Assembly: GCA_046714215.1 (NCBI GenBank)
Contig: JBKKBM010000182.1
Coordinates: forward strand, 1-13,092
DNA from: DATLCI01 sp046714215
Lineage (GTDB): Bacteria > Acidobacteriota > Terriglobia > Terriglobales > Acidobacteriaceae
Reading direction: 5' to 3'
DNA: 13,092 nucleotides
Positions 6,264 through 13,092 of the stretch are shown here, one piece after another (within the stretch, counting starts at the first letter, position 1; each line of letters starts with the position of its first letter). Under the pieces are notes generated by a model. The model was not told where the DNA came from, did no database searches, and saw only the letters and a program-made list of their open reading frames with translations. A program made the translations under genes and the position numbers.

Positions 6264-7514
6264 ATGACGCTGAAGCACTCACACCTTATCTACGACTGGA
6301 ACAATGTTCCCGGCGCCGCCTTCAAGCCGTCCGGACGAGTGCTGCTCAACGACGAGAGCCTGCGCGATGGCTTGCAATCGCCTTCAGTCAAAGACCCTTC
6401 CATCGAAGAAAAGATTGAGATCCTCCATTTGATGGAGGCACTGGGCATCAACTCGCTGAACCTGGGCTTGCCCGGCGCTGGTCCCCGCGCGGTGGCCGAT
6501 GTCGAGCGCCTGGCTCGGGAGATTGTCCACTCCAAGTTGAAGATCACCGCCAACTGCGCGGCGCGCACCCACGAGAACGACATCCGCCCGGTGGCGGAGA
6601 TCCAGCAGCGTACCGGCTTCCGCATCGAATGCGCGACGTTTATCGGATCGAGTCCGATTCGCCGCTACACGGAGAACTGGACCGACGACTTTCTGCTTTC
6701 GACCACGGAAAAAGCGGTCAAGTTCGCGCGGTCGCTCGACCTTGACGTGATGTTTGTCACCGAAGACACTTCCCGTTGCGATCCCGAGACCATCAAGCGT
6801 CTCTACACCACCGCCATCAATTGTGGAGCACGCTCCATCGTCATCTGCGATACCTGCGGCCACGTGACGCCCAGCGGTGTGACCGCGCTCATCCGCTTCA
6901 TCATGGACGAAGTCGTGAAGCCCTCCGGCGAAAAGATTCGCGTGGACTGGCACGGACATTGCGACCGCGGCCTCGCTGTCCCCAATTCGCTGGCGGCATT
7001 GGCGGCGGGCGCGGACTGCGTGCACGCGGCAGCCATCGGCATCGGGGAGCGCGTGGGCAATACGCAGATGGATCAGATGCTGGTGAACTTAAAGTTGATG
7101 GGCGTGGAGCCGTGGGTCAATCAGGACCTGACCAAGTTGAAGGACTATTGCCTCGCCGTGTCGAAAGCGACGGGCGTTCCCATCCCGGCGAATTACCCGG
7201 TTTTTGGCGAAGACGCCTTCCGCACTGCCACCGGCGTGCATGCGGCCGCGGTCATCAAAGCGTTCCGCAAGAATGACGTCGAACTGGCCAACACCGTTTA
7301 TTCCGGAGTGCCCGCCCATTATTTCGGACTGGAGCAGATCATCGACATCGGGCCGATGTCCGGCAAGTCGAACGTCATCTTCTGGCTGGAGCGCAAGGGC
7401 ATCAGCCCGACCGACGAACTGGTGGAGCGCATCTTCCAAAAAGCGAAGTCTTCCAGCGCCACGCTCACGGAAGCCGAGATCATGGAATGTTGCGGCGCCG
7501 CCGCGGCCAAGTAG
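6264..7514 (+). CDS. LeuA/homocitrate-synthase-like condensing enzyme (HMGL-like TIM barrel)
   Basis: Member of the DRE-TIM metallolyase group that joins an acyl-CoA with a 2-oxoacid (2-isopropylmalate, homocitrate, citramalate and Re-citrate synthases). The 416-aa protein shows the metal-site start NDESLRDGLQSP (29-40, Arg34-Asp35), the CDTCGHVTPSG strand (195-205), the H-x-H pair His230/His232, GLAVPNSLAAL (236-246) and GIGERVGN (259-266). The last is the signature of the CoA-dependent synthases rather than of HMG-CoA lyase. Residue 233, normally Asn or Asp in H-x-H-[ND]-D-x-G, is Cys. The protein ends too early for the roughly 130-residue leucine-sensing domain of LeuA, so feedback by leucine is unlikely. 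AGGGA (6254-6258) sits 5 nt before the ATG. No leuB, leuC or leuD is nearby, so a role in leucine synthesis is not supported by context; exact substrates unknown. Confidence 0.82.
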   Translation: MTLKHSHLIYDWNNVPGAAFKPSGRVLLNDESLRDGLQSPSVKDPSIEEKIEILHLMEALGINSLNLGLPGAGPRAVADVERLAREIVHSKLKITANCAARTHENDIRPVAEIQQRTGFRIECATFIGSSPIRRYTENWTDDFLLSTTEKAVKFARSLDLDVMFVTEDTSRCDPETIKRLYTTAINCGARSIVICDTCGHVTPSGVTALIRFIMDEVVKPSGEKIRVDWHGHCDRGLAVPNSLAALAAGADCVHAAAIGIGERVGNTQMDQMLVNLKLMGVEPWVNQDLTKLKDYCLAVSKATGVPIPANYPVFGEDAFRTATGVHAAAVIKAFRKNDVELANTVYSGVPAHYFGLEQIIDIGPMSGKSNVIFWLERKGISPTDELVERIFQKAKSSSATLTEAEIMECCGAAAAK

Positions 7515-7558
7515 CCGGTGCATCTCCGGAGGCTGGCGGCTGCTATCATGATGGCTCG

Positions 7559-8836
7559 ATGAGCCGCCGCACCGTCGCCCTACTTTTGCTTCTCATGCCA
7601 GTCACCGTCAACACCCGAGCCTTTGCCCAAACGGAGAATGCGCAAGTCTCGCGCGTGGCCCAGATGCGTCCCGTGCATGAGGCGTTCGCGTGGTTCCGCT
7701 CCAATGAGAGTGAGTTGCGGCGCATCCATATGGAACTGCTGCGGGTGCCGGCTCCGCCCTTCGGTGAGAGCAAGCGGGCGGAATGGTTGCGCGACCGCTT
7801 CGTTCAGCTCGGCCTGCAGGAAGTGGAGATCGACAAAGTCGGCAACGTCACCGGATTGCGGCCGGGCACCGACCCCAAGGCCAAGCTGCTGGCCCTCACG
7901 GCGCACATTGATACCGTCTTTCCCGCAGGCACGCCGCTGAATCCGCGCCTGGAAGGCAACAAGATCATTGGTCCGGGAGCCAGCGACAACGGCGCCGGCG
8001 TGATGGGACTCTTCGCGGTGGCCTCCGCGCTCAAGAATTTCCCGGTGAAACACACGGCAGGCATCCTCTTTATCGGCAACGTGGGGGAAGAGGGTGAAGG
8101 CGATCTGCGCGGCATCCGCCATGTATTCACGGAATCGAAGTGGGCGGCGCGCATCGGGCCCACGGTCGTCATCGACGGCTCTGGCACAGACACCGTTGTC
8201 ACGCAAGCGCTGGGCAGCCGCCGCTTTGAAGTCACCGTGCGCGGGCCCGGAGGCCATTCCTGGTCGGACTACGGCATGCCGAATCCCATCGTCATTCTGG
8301 CGCGCGCCATCGCACAATTTGCGGCCACGCCGGTGCCGGGCGATCCCCGGACGTCGCTGAACATCGGCGTGATCCAGGGCGGGACTTCGGTGAATTCCAT
8401 CCCAGACTCCGCCAACATGCGCGTGGACATCCGCTCGGCGTCAACTGCCGAGATCGATCGGCTGGAAAAAGTATTGCGGGACACCGTCGGCGACGCCGTG
8501 CGGACGCAGCAAGCCGTGCGCGCGCGCAAGCAGCTTGTCAGCTTTGAGATCAAGGAGATCGGCGAGCGGCCGGCGGCGGAACTGAAGCCCGATGCCCGCA
8601 TCCTCAGCGTCATCCGCTCCGTGGACACGCTACTGAGCCTGCCTTCCGAAACGCGGCGGGCGTCCACCGATGCGAATATTCCCCTCTCGCTCGGGCGGGA
8701 GGCTATCAGTATCGGCGCGGGTGGCACCGGCGGGGGCGCGCACAGTCTGAACGAATGGTTTGACGCTACCGGACGCGATCTGGGATTGAAGCGGCTCTAT
8801 CTAACGACTTTAACACTCAGTGGGGTCAGCGAATGA
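7559..8836 (+). CDS. Exported M20-family metallopeptidase
   Basis: Zinc-dependent exopeptidase or amidohydrolase of the M20/M25/M40 group (ArgE, DapE, CPG2, PepT relatives), secreted to the periplasm. The 425-aa product opens with a signal peptide ending in AFA/Q (residue 23/24). The expected ligands are present: His116 in TAHIDTVFP, Asp143 in GASDNGAG, Glu177-Glu178 in GNVGEEGEGD (base and ligand), Asp206 in VVIDGSGT and His395 in GGGAHSLNEW. The lid domain with GPGGHSWSDYG lies at 229-239. The start was placed at ATG 7559 because the frame upstream lacks a start with better spacing and because the signal peptide begins here; GGAGG at 7528-7532 is too distant, so initiation looks weak. The stop overlaps the next start by ATGA. 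Peptide versus acyl-amino-acid substrate cannot be decided. Confidence 0.91.
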   Translation: MSRRTVALLLLLMPVTVNTRAFAQTENAQVSRVAQMRPVHEAFAWFRSNESELRRIHMELLRVPAPPFGESKRAEWLRDRFVQLGLQEVEIDKVGNVTGLRPGTDPKAKLLALTAHIDTVFPAGTPLNPRLEGNKIIGPGASDNGAGVMGLFAVASALKNFPVKHTAGILFIGNVGEEGEGDLRGIRHVFTESKWAARIGPTVVIDGSGTDTVVTQALGSRRFEVTVRGPGGHSWSDYGMPNPIVILARAIAQFAATPVPGDPRTSLNIGVIQGGTSVNSIPDSANMRVDIRSASTAEIDRLEKVLRDTVGDAVRTQQAVRARKQLVSFEIKEIGERPAAELKPDARILSVIRSVDTLLSLPSETRRASTDANIPLSLGREAISIGAGGTGGGAHSLNEWFDATGRDLGLKRLYLTTLTLSGVSE

Positions 8837-10524
8837 AGCGCACCGCGATTGCGGCTTGGTTGATTTCGGTTTGTTTGTTGTTGGCGACGCTCAGTCACGC
8901 GCAGATCATCAAAAAGGTGGGCCCGGATGCCGTCTACCTGAACGGCAACGTCTATACCGGAGCGCCGGGAAAATCTGCGCGGGCCGAGGCGTTTGCCGTG
9001 AAGGCGGGCAAGATCGTCGCGGTGGGCGATACCGCCACCATCCGTAAACTCGCCGGAAAGAACACGCTGGCGTTCGACCTTGCCGGTGCGTTTGTGATGC
9101 CCGGGTTCAATGACGCGCATGTGCATCTGGCGAACGCCGGCTTCGAGAAACTCAACGTCAATCTGATCGGCACGCGCTCGTTAGCGGAGATGCAGCAACG
9201 CATCGCCGACCGGGTAAAGGCCGCCGCGCCGGGAGAGTGGATCGTCGGGCGCGGTTGGGACCACACCAAGTGGACGCAGCAGGTGCTACCCTCGCGCGCC
9301 GACCTGGACAAGGTCACGGGCGATCATCCCGCGGTTTTCGGCCGAGTGGATGGCCACATCCTGGTGGCGAACACGGCCGCACTCAAGGCTGCGGGTATCA
9401 ACTCCGAGAGCAAGGATCCCGAAGGCGGAAAGATCGATCGCGACGCTGCTGGCGCAGCCCACGGCATCATCCGCGAGACAGCGATGCGCCTGGTCGGAAG
9501 TAAGGTACCGCCGCCGACGAAAGCTATGCGTCGCCGCGCCATCGAACTTGCCCTGCAAGACGCTGCGCGATGGGGCATCACCTCCGCGCAGGACAATTCC
9601 AGTTGGGAAGACTTTCTGGTCTATGAAGAACTGCAGCGCCAGAACAAGCTCACGCTGCGCATCACCGAGTGGCTACCCTTCGATGAATCGGTGGAGAACC
9701 TGAAGAAGGCCCGCGCGCACCATCAGAAGATGGATTCATGGCTGCGCACCGGCCTGCTGAAGGGCATGATGGACGGCTCGCTCGGCTCCGGCACGGCCGC
9801 GTTGCTGACTCCATACTCCGACGACGCGAAGAATTCCGGCTTGCCGCGTTACACCCAGGAGCGGTTGAATCAGATGGTGGCGGAGCGCATCGCCGCTGAT
9901 TTCCAGATCGGCATCCACGCCATTGGCGACCGCGGCGCTGAACTCGCGCTCAATGCTTTTGCCTATGGCGCCAAGCAAGCGAGCAAGGACCCGAAAGAGC
10001 TGCGCCTGCGCATCGAGCATGACCAGGTGATCGCCCCGGAGCAGTTCGCGCGCTATCGTGACCTGGGCGTGATCGCTTCCGTGCAGCCCAGTCATCTGCT
10101 GACGGACATGAATTGGGCGGAGGCGCGCATTGGTAAGGAGCGCGCGAAGATCTCTTACCCGTGGGCGCAGTTTCTGCAGAACGGCGTGCGCCTGGCGTTT
10201 GGCACCGATTACCCGGTGGAGCCCATCACTCCCTTCCGCGGTCTGTATGCGGCGGTCACGCGCAAGAATGAGATCGGCTTGAAGTCGTATTACCCCGAGC
10301 AGGCGGTGACCATCGATCAGGCCATCGCCGCGTACACTCGGGGCGCGGCGTATGCCGAGTTCGCCGAGTCAGAGAAGGGGAGCATCGCCCCGGGCATGCA
10401 CGCCGACTTCGTAGTCCTCGATCGCGACATCACCAACGTGCGTCCGGAAGATATCCTGCTCACGAAAGTGCTGCGTACCGTAGTCGGCGGCAAGACCGTC
10501 TATGACGCCGACCGGCGGGAGTAA
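8833..10524 (+). CDS. Exported YtcJ-like amidohydrolase (amidohydrolase family 3)
   Basis: Metal-dependent hydrolase of the amidohydrolase superfamily, acting on C-N or C-O bonds of an unknown small substrate. The 563-aa protein has a signal peptide ending in SHA/Q (about residue 23), then a small beta-sandwich part with YLNGNVYTG and VMPGFNDAHVH (His96, His98). The barrel carries Lys310 in LLKGMMDGSLGSGTA (the probable carboxylated bridging lysine), His362 in IHAIGDRG, His396 in RIEHDQVI and catalytic Asp459 in FGTDYPVEP. The C-terminal GSIAPGMHADFVVLD closes the sandwich. All metal ligands of the family are present, so it should be active. The ATG overlaps the stop of the M20 gene (ATGA, 8833-8836), implying translational coupling; both products are exported, so they may act on the same material. 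Bacterial YtcJ homologues mostly have no assigned substrate. Confidence 0.92.
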   Translation: MKRTAIAAWLISVCLLLATLSHAQIIKKVGPDAVYLNGNVYTGAPGKSARAEAFAVKAGKIVAVGDTATIRKLAGKNTLAFDLAGAFVMPGFNDAHVHLANAGFEKLNVNLIGTRSLAEMQQRIADRVKAAAPGEWIVGRGWDHTKWTQQVLPSRADLDKVTGDHPAVFGRVDGHILVANTAALKAAGINSESKDPEGGKIDRDAAGAAHGIIRETAMRLVGSKVPPPTKAMRRRAIELALQDAARWGITSAQDNSSWEDFLVYEELQRQNKLTLRITEWLPFDESVENLKKARAHHQKMDSWLRTGLLKGMMDGSLGSGTAALLTPYSDDAKNSGLPRYTQERLNQMVAERIAADFQIGIHAIGDRGAELALNAFAYGAKQASKDPKELRLRIEHDQVIAPEQFARYRDLGVIASVQPSHLLTDMNWAEARIGKERAKISYPWAQFLQNGVRLAFGTDYPVEPITPFRGLYAAVTRKNEIGLKSYYPEQAVTIDQAIAAYTRGAAYAEFAESEKGSIAPGMHADFVVLDRDITNVRPEDILLTKVLRTVVGGKTVYDADRRE

Positions 10525-10533
10525 CGGCCCCCC

Positions 10534-11439
10534 GTGTCGCGGACGCTGAAAGCCCACATCCTGCTGGTCGTCATCACGCTCATCTGGGGCGCGACCTTCG
10601 TCGTCATCAAGAACGCCATCGCGGACGTCACTCCACTTTTTTTCAATGCCGTGCGCATGCTGCTGGCGTCGGTATGTCTGCTGCTGATCTTCTGGCGGCC
10701 GGTGCGGCGATTGCGTTGGCCCGCGCTGCGCACCGGAGCGCTCGTAGGAACCTTCCTGTGGGCGGGATACGAATTCCAGACCACTGGCCTGAAACTCACG
10801 ACGCCCTCCAAATCGGCATTCCTTACTGGTGTCTCCGTGGTGCTGGTGCCGGTGTTCTTGGCCATCTTCTGGAAGCGCAAGGTCAATCGCTGGACGCTCC
10901 TCGGCGTGGCCACCGCATTTGTCGGATTGGTTCTGATGACGGTCCCGGCGGGCGAGGACGCCTGGGCCGAATGGTCATCCGTGAATGCCGGCGACCTTCT
11001 GACCCTGGCCTGTGCCGTGGCCTTCGCCTTCCACATCATTCTCATTGGCCGCGCGACGAAACAACATCCGTTTGAGCAGATCGCGTTCCTGCAGACGGCG
11101 ATGGCAACCGTGCTCATGTTTGCTACCATCCCGGTGCTGGAGACGGTGCAGGTGACATGGTCGCCGGCGGTGGTGTGGGGCATCGTGATCACCGGAGTTT
11201 TAGGCACCGCTGTCGCATTTTCGGTGCAGGCCTGGGCGCAGCAGTTCACTCCCGCCACCCACACAGCGCTCATATTCACGCTGGAGCCGGTCTTTGCCTG
11301 GCTCACTTCTTACATTGTGCTGCACGAGCGGCTGGGAGCGCGGGCTGCCGCCGGCGCGGGGCTGATTTTGGTCGGAGTACTGGTCTCGGAGTTGATGGGG
11401 GCGGCGCCGGAAGAGGTCGAAGTCGCGCCGAAAAGGTGA
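10534..11439 (+). CDS. EamA/DMT-superfamily transporter
   Basis: Inner-membrane permease of the drug/metabolite transporter superfamily, 301 aa, usually exporting metabolites or amino acids. Ten hydrophobic segments are seen at about 8-28, 33-53, 66-84, 93-112, 119-138, 153-171, 182-200, 211-231, 241-262 and 269-288, in two EamA repeats of five. Family marks are the start WGATFVVIKNAI (18-29), PSKSAFLTGVSVVLVP (91-106) near helix 4, and FTLEPVFAW (248-256) in helix 9. The C-terminal tail is short and acidic/basic. GTG 10534 is the only reasonable start: an in-frame stop lies 12 bp upstream, the next Met is residue 42, and GGGAG (10517-10521) precedes it by 12 nt. It follows the amidohydrolase by 9 bp, so they are probably co-transcribed and the cargo may be related to its product. 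Substrate unknown. Confidence 0.93.
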   Translation: MSRTLKAHILLVVITLIWGATFVVIKNAIADVTPLFFNAVRMLLASVCLLLIFWRPVRRLRWPALRTGALVGTFLWAGYEFQTTGLKLTTPSKSAFLTGVSVVLVPVFLAIFWKRKVNRWTLLGVATAFVGLVLMTVPAGEDAWAEWSSVNAGDLLTLACAVAFAFHIILIGRATKQHPFEQIAFLQTAMATVLMFATIPVLETVQVTWSPAVVWGIVITGVLGTAVAFSVQAWAQQFTPATHTALIFTLEPVFAWLTSYIVLHERLGARAAAGAGLILVGVLVSELMGAAPEEVEVAPKR

Positions 11440-11487
11440 CGAAAAGCGGTTGGTGTGCGTCTAATAAGAAGTACCCCTGCGCAGCTA

Positions 11488-11513
11488 TAGGGCCAAAAAT
11501 CCCTAGGTATAAT
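11488..11513 (+). promoter_or_regulatory. Promoter region of htrA with consensus -10 and small inverted repeat
   Basis: TATAAT (11508-11513) is a perfect -10 element 26 bp upstream of the htrA start. No good -35 is found: the hexamer at 17 bp spacing, CTATAG, matches poorly. Between the two positions lies an inverted repeat TAGGG (11488-11492), 8 nt, CCCTA (11501-11505), which might bind an activator or repressor replacing -35 contacts. I see no sigma-E-like -35 element. Confidence 0.5.
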
Positions 11514-11527
11514 CAGGTTAGATACGT

Positions 11528-11533
11528 GGAGGA
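11528..11533 (+). promoter_or_regulatory. Strong ribosome binding site of htrA
   Basis: GGAGGA, the best Shine-Dalgarno match in the window, sits 5 nt before ATG 11539 and fixes the start of the protease gene. High translation would suit an abundant quality-control protease. Confidence 0.8.
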
Positions 11534-11538
11534 AAGAT

Positions 11539-13092
11539 ATGGATCCGCGCTTTAGCGGCATTGCGGGCAAGCTCAAGGCCCGCCGTTATGCATCGACATT
11601 GTTTGTCTTAATCACACTGACTCTCGGCATTCTTATCGGTACGGTCATTTCCAAGGGCGTGAAGGGTAAGGAGGATCCGGCCAGTGATGCCGCGCCTTTG
11701 CAGATGCCGGCGCCGCAGCAGATGTCGAACACCTTCAGCAAGGTAGCGAAGGATATCGAACCGGCGGTGGTGAACATCAACACCGAATCCACTTTGCGGC
11801 CGCAGCGCCGCGGCCGTCAGACTCCCGGCGACGAAGACGATCCGATGCAGGATTTCTTTGACCGCTTTTTCGGCGGCCAGAATCCGCGCAGCCCGAATCC
11901 CGAAGGTATGCGCCAGCGTTCGCTTGGCTCCGGCGTGATCATGGATGCCAAAGGTTACATCATCACCAATGCGCATGTGGTCGAGCGCGCAGACCGCATT
12001 CAGGTCCGCCTTATGGACGACCCGCCCGGCGCGCAGCCGCACGAAGCCAAAGTCATCGGCACCGACCGCGAGACGGATCTGGCGGTCATCAAGATCGACC
12101 TAAAGCGCGCGCTGCCCGCGGCCAAGCTGGGCAACTCTGATTCTATGAATGTGGGCGACTGGGTGCTCGCCATCGGCAGCCCGTTCGGCCTGGAGCAGAC
12201 CGTCACGGCGGGCATCGTGTCATCCAAAGGCCGTACCATCGACAATGCGCGCCAATTCCAGTCGTTCATCCAGACGGACGCGGCCATCAACCCCGGCAAC
12301 TCCGGCGGACCGTTGGTCAACCTGAATGGGGAAGTCATCGGCATCAACACCGCCATCTTCACGCAGGGCTCGGGTTCGCAGGGTGTGGGCTTTGCCATGC
12401 CGTCCAAGACGGTGATGAACGTTTATAACCAATTGATCGGCCCCGGACACAAGGTCACCCGCGGTTCCATCGGCGTGCAGTTCGGCGCCTCACCGAATCC
12501 GGCGGTGGGCCGCATGTACGGCGTGCCTGATGGCGTGGTCATCTCGCACGTGCGTCCGAGAACGCCCGCCGAGCAGGCCGGACTCAAGACCGGCGACACC
12601 ATCACTTCCATCGACGGCAAGCCCATCAAGACCGGTGACGAACTGGTAGGCGAGATCTCCGCGCGCAAGCCGGGAACCAAGATCCGCATCGGCATCGTGC
12701 GCGACCAGAAAAAACAGGAACTCGACGTCACCGTGGGTGACCGCGCTAAGTTGCTCGCCGAAGATGCTGATGACGATGAAATGGCCGAGAACGCTACGCC
12801 GGTGGAGAGCAAACTTGGTGTGAGCGTCCGTAACGTGCCCCGCGACATGGCCACTCAGTTGAATATCCCTGCGGGCCGGGGCGTGGTCGTCTCCGATGTG
12901 AAGCTGCGCTCCTTCGCGGAAGACGTCGGCTTGCAGCGCGGCGACATCATCCTGGAGGTGAACCGCCAATCCGTGGCTAACGAAGAGGACTTCCGCCGCA
13001 TCCAAGCCAAACTCAAGAGCGGCGACGACGTCGTTTTCCTCGTCCGCCAGCGCGGCCGGGACACGGGCACCATCTTCCTGGGGGGCACACTT
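11539..13092 (+). CDS. htrA: Membrane-anchored HtrA/Do serine protease with two PDZ domains (3' end outside window)
   Basis: Periplasmic quality-control protease/chaperone of the DegP/DegQ/HtrA type, degrading misfolded envelope proteins. 518 codons are open to the last base; the final residues resemble the end of the second PDZ domain, so only a few codons are probably missing. A basic N-terminus (KLKARR, 11-16) and a hydrophobic helix (about 17-38) without a clear cleavage site suggest an anchor. The protease domain holds the catalytic triad His146 (ITNAHVVE), Asp180 (DRETDLAVIKI) and Ser255 (NPGNSGGPLV), with a loop containing QDFFDRFFGG (about 98-107) as in Do-type LA loops. PDZ1 spans about 309-400 and PDZ2 about 424-518, joined by a very acidic linker around 404-424. 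It has its own promoter and is separated from the transporter gene by 99 bp. Confidence 0.97.
   Translation, partial: MDPRFSGIAGKLKARRYASTLFVLITLTLGILIGTVISKGVKGKEDPASDAAPLQMPAPQQMSNTFSKVAKDIEPAVVNINTESTLRPQRRGRQTPGDEDDPMQDFFDRFFGGQNPRSPNPEGMRQRSLGSGVIMDAKGYIITNAHVVERADRIQVRLMDDPPGAQPHEAKVIGTDRETDLAVIKIDLKRALPAAKLGNSDSMNVGDWVLAIGSPFGLEQTVTAGIVSSKGRTIDNARQFQSFIQTDAAINPGNSGGPLVNLNGEVIGINTAIFTQGSGSQGVGFAMPSKTVMNVYNQLIGPGHKVTRGSIGVQFGASPNPAVGRMYGVPDGVVISHVRPRTPAEQAGLKTGDTITSIDGKPIKTGDELVGEISARKPGTKIRIGIVRDQKKQELDVTVGDRAKLLAEDADDDEMAENATPVESKLGVSVRNVPRDMATQLNIPAGRGVVVSDVKLRSFAEDVGLQRGDIILEVNRQSVANEEDFRRIQAKLKSGDDVVFLVRQRGRDTGTIFLGGTL

Noticed and set aside
6384..7025. 213-codon minus-strand open frame opposite the LeuA-like gene
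   Set aside because: Long only because stop codons are rare in GC-rich reverse frames; the plus-strand gene has all the metal-site and CoA-synthase motifs.
6264..7514. Reading the condensing enzyme as HMG-CoA lyase because of RDGLQ
   Set aside because: HMG-CoA lyase is about 300 residues and carries a C-terminal Cys-containing glycine loop not seen here, while GIGERVGN is the mark of isopropylmalate/homocitrate-type synthases.
7487..7558. Earlier ATG start for the M20 peptidase inside the LeuA-like gene
   Set aside because: It would put 24 Arg/Gly-rich residues before a complete signal peptide and overlap the upstream coding region by 28 bp without a ribosome binding site.
7580..8317. 245-codon minus-strand open frame opposite the M20 peptidase gene
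   Set aside because: Antisense to a gene with a full set of zinc ligands; the translation shows no family pattern.
1..13092. CRISPR array, tRNA/rRNA genes, IS ends, attachment sites
   Set aside because: No regularly spaced repeats, no cloverleaf or rRNA-like segment, no transposase or integrase frame, and no long terminal inverted repeats were seen.

Overview
The window is GC-rich, gene-dense bacterial chromosome. Ten protein-coding genes are supported. The organism is a diderm: there is a TolC-type outer-membrane channel, an HtrA/Do periplasmic protease and two exported hydrolases with Ala-X-Ala-type signal peptides. The style (orphan TolC with a Gly/Ser-rich insert, many exported metallohydrolases, short intergenic gaps) would suit Acidobacteriota. 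That placement is an inference from gene style, not something the sequence proves. I see no rRNA, tRNA, CRISPR, IS element, phage gene or broken gene.

Left part, minus strand: a 3'-truncated isoprenylcysteine-carboxylmethyltransferase-family membrane protein (start 544, running off the left edge) lies downstream of a 686-aa TolC-family outer-membrane efflux protein (2724-664). A strong intrinsic terminator at 618-645 closes the tolC transcript. The methyltransferase therefore has its own AT-rich promoter, which overlaps a set of TAG-N4-CTA palindromes, the clearest regulatory signal in the window. A 350-bp non-coding region (2725-3074) separates tolC from the rightward genes and holds a possible tolC promoter and two short palindromes.

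Central part, plus strand: seven genes run in one direction with gaps of 47, 3, 37, 44, -4 and 9 bp and no visible terminator, so they may form one or more operons. They are truA (tRNA pseudouridine synthase A), an NAD-type aldehyde dehydrogenase with a C-terminal tail, a double-hotdog thioesterase-like protein, a LeuA/homocitrate-synthase-like condensing enzyme without the leucine-sensing domain, an exported M20 metallopeptidase, an exported YtcJ-like amidohydrolase (ATGA overlap with the peptidase) and a 10-TM EamA/DMT transporter. Aldehyde dehydrogenase, hotdog protein and condensing enzyme could work together in acyl-CoA/2-oxoacid chemistry. The two exported hydrolases plus the transporter could form a scavenging or modification unit. 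Both ideas rest only on gene order and family.

Right part: htrA has a promoter with a consensus TATAAT, a strong ribosome binding site, and codes for a membrane-anchored Do-type serine protease with two PDZ domains. It is open to the last base and is probably only a few codons short of complete.

Most of the window is ordinary housekeeping and accessory metabolism. The points most worth a second look are the palindrome cluster at 560-603, the ALDH/hotdog/LeuA-like trio, and the unusual Cys in the metal-binding motif of the LeuA-like enzyme.
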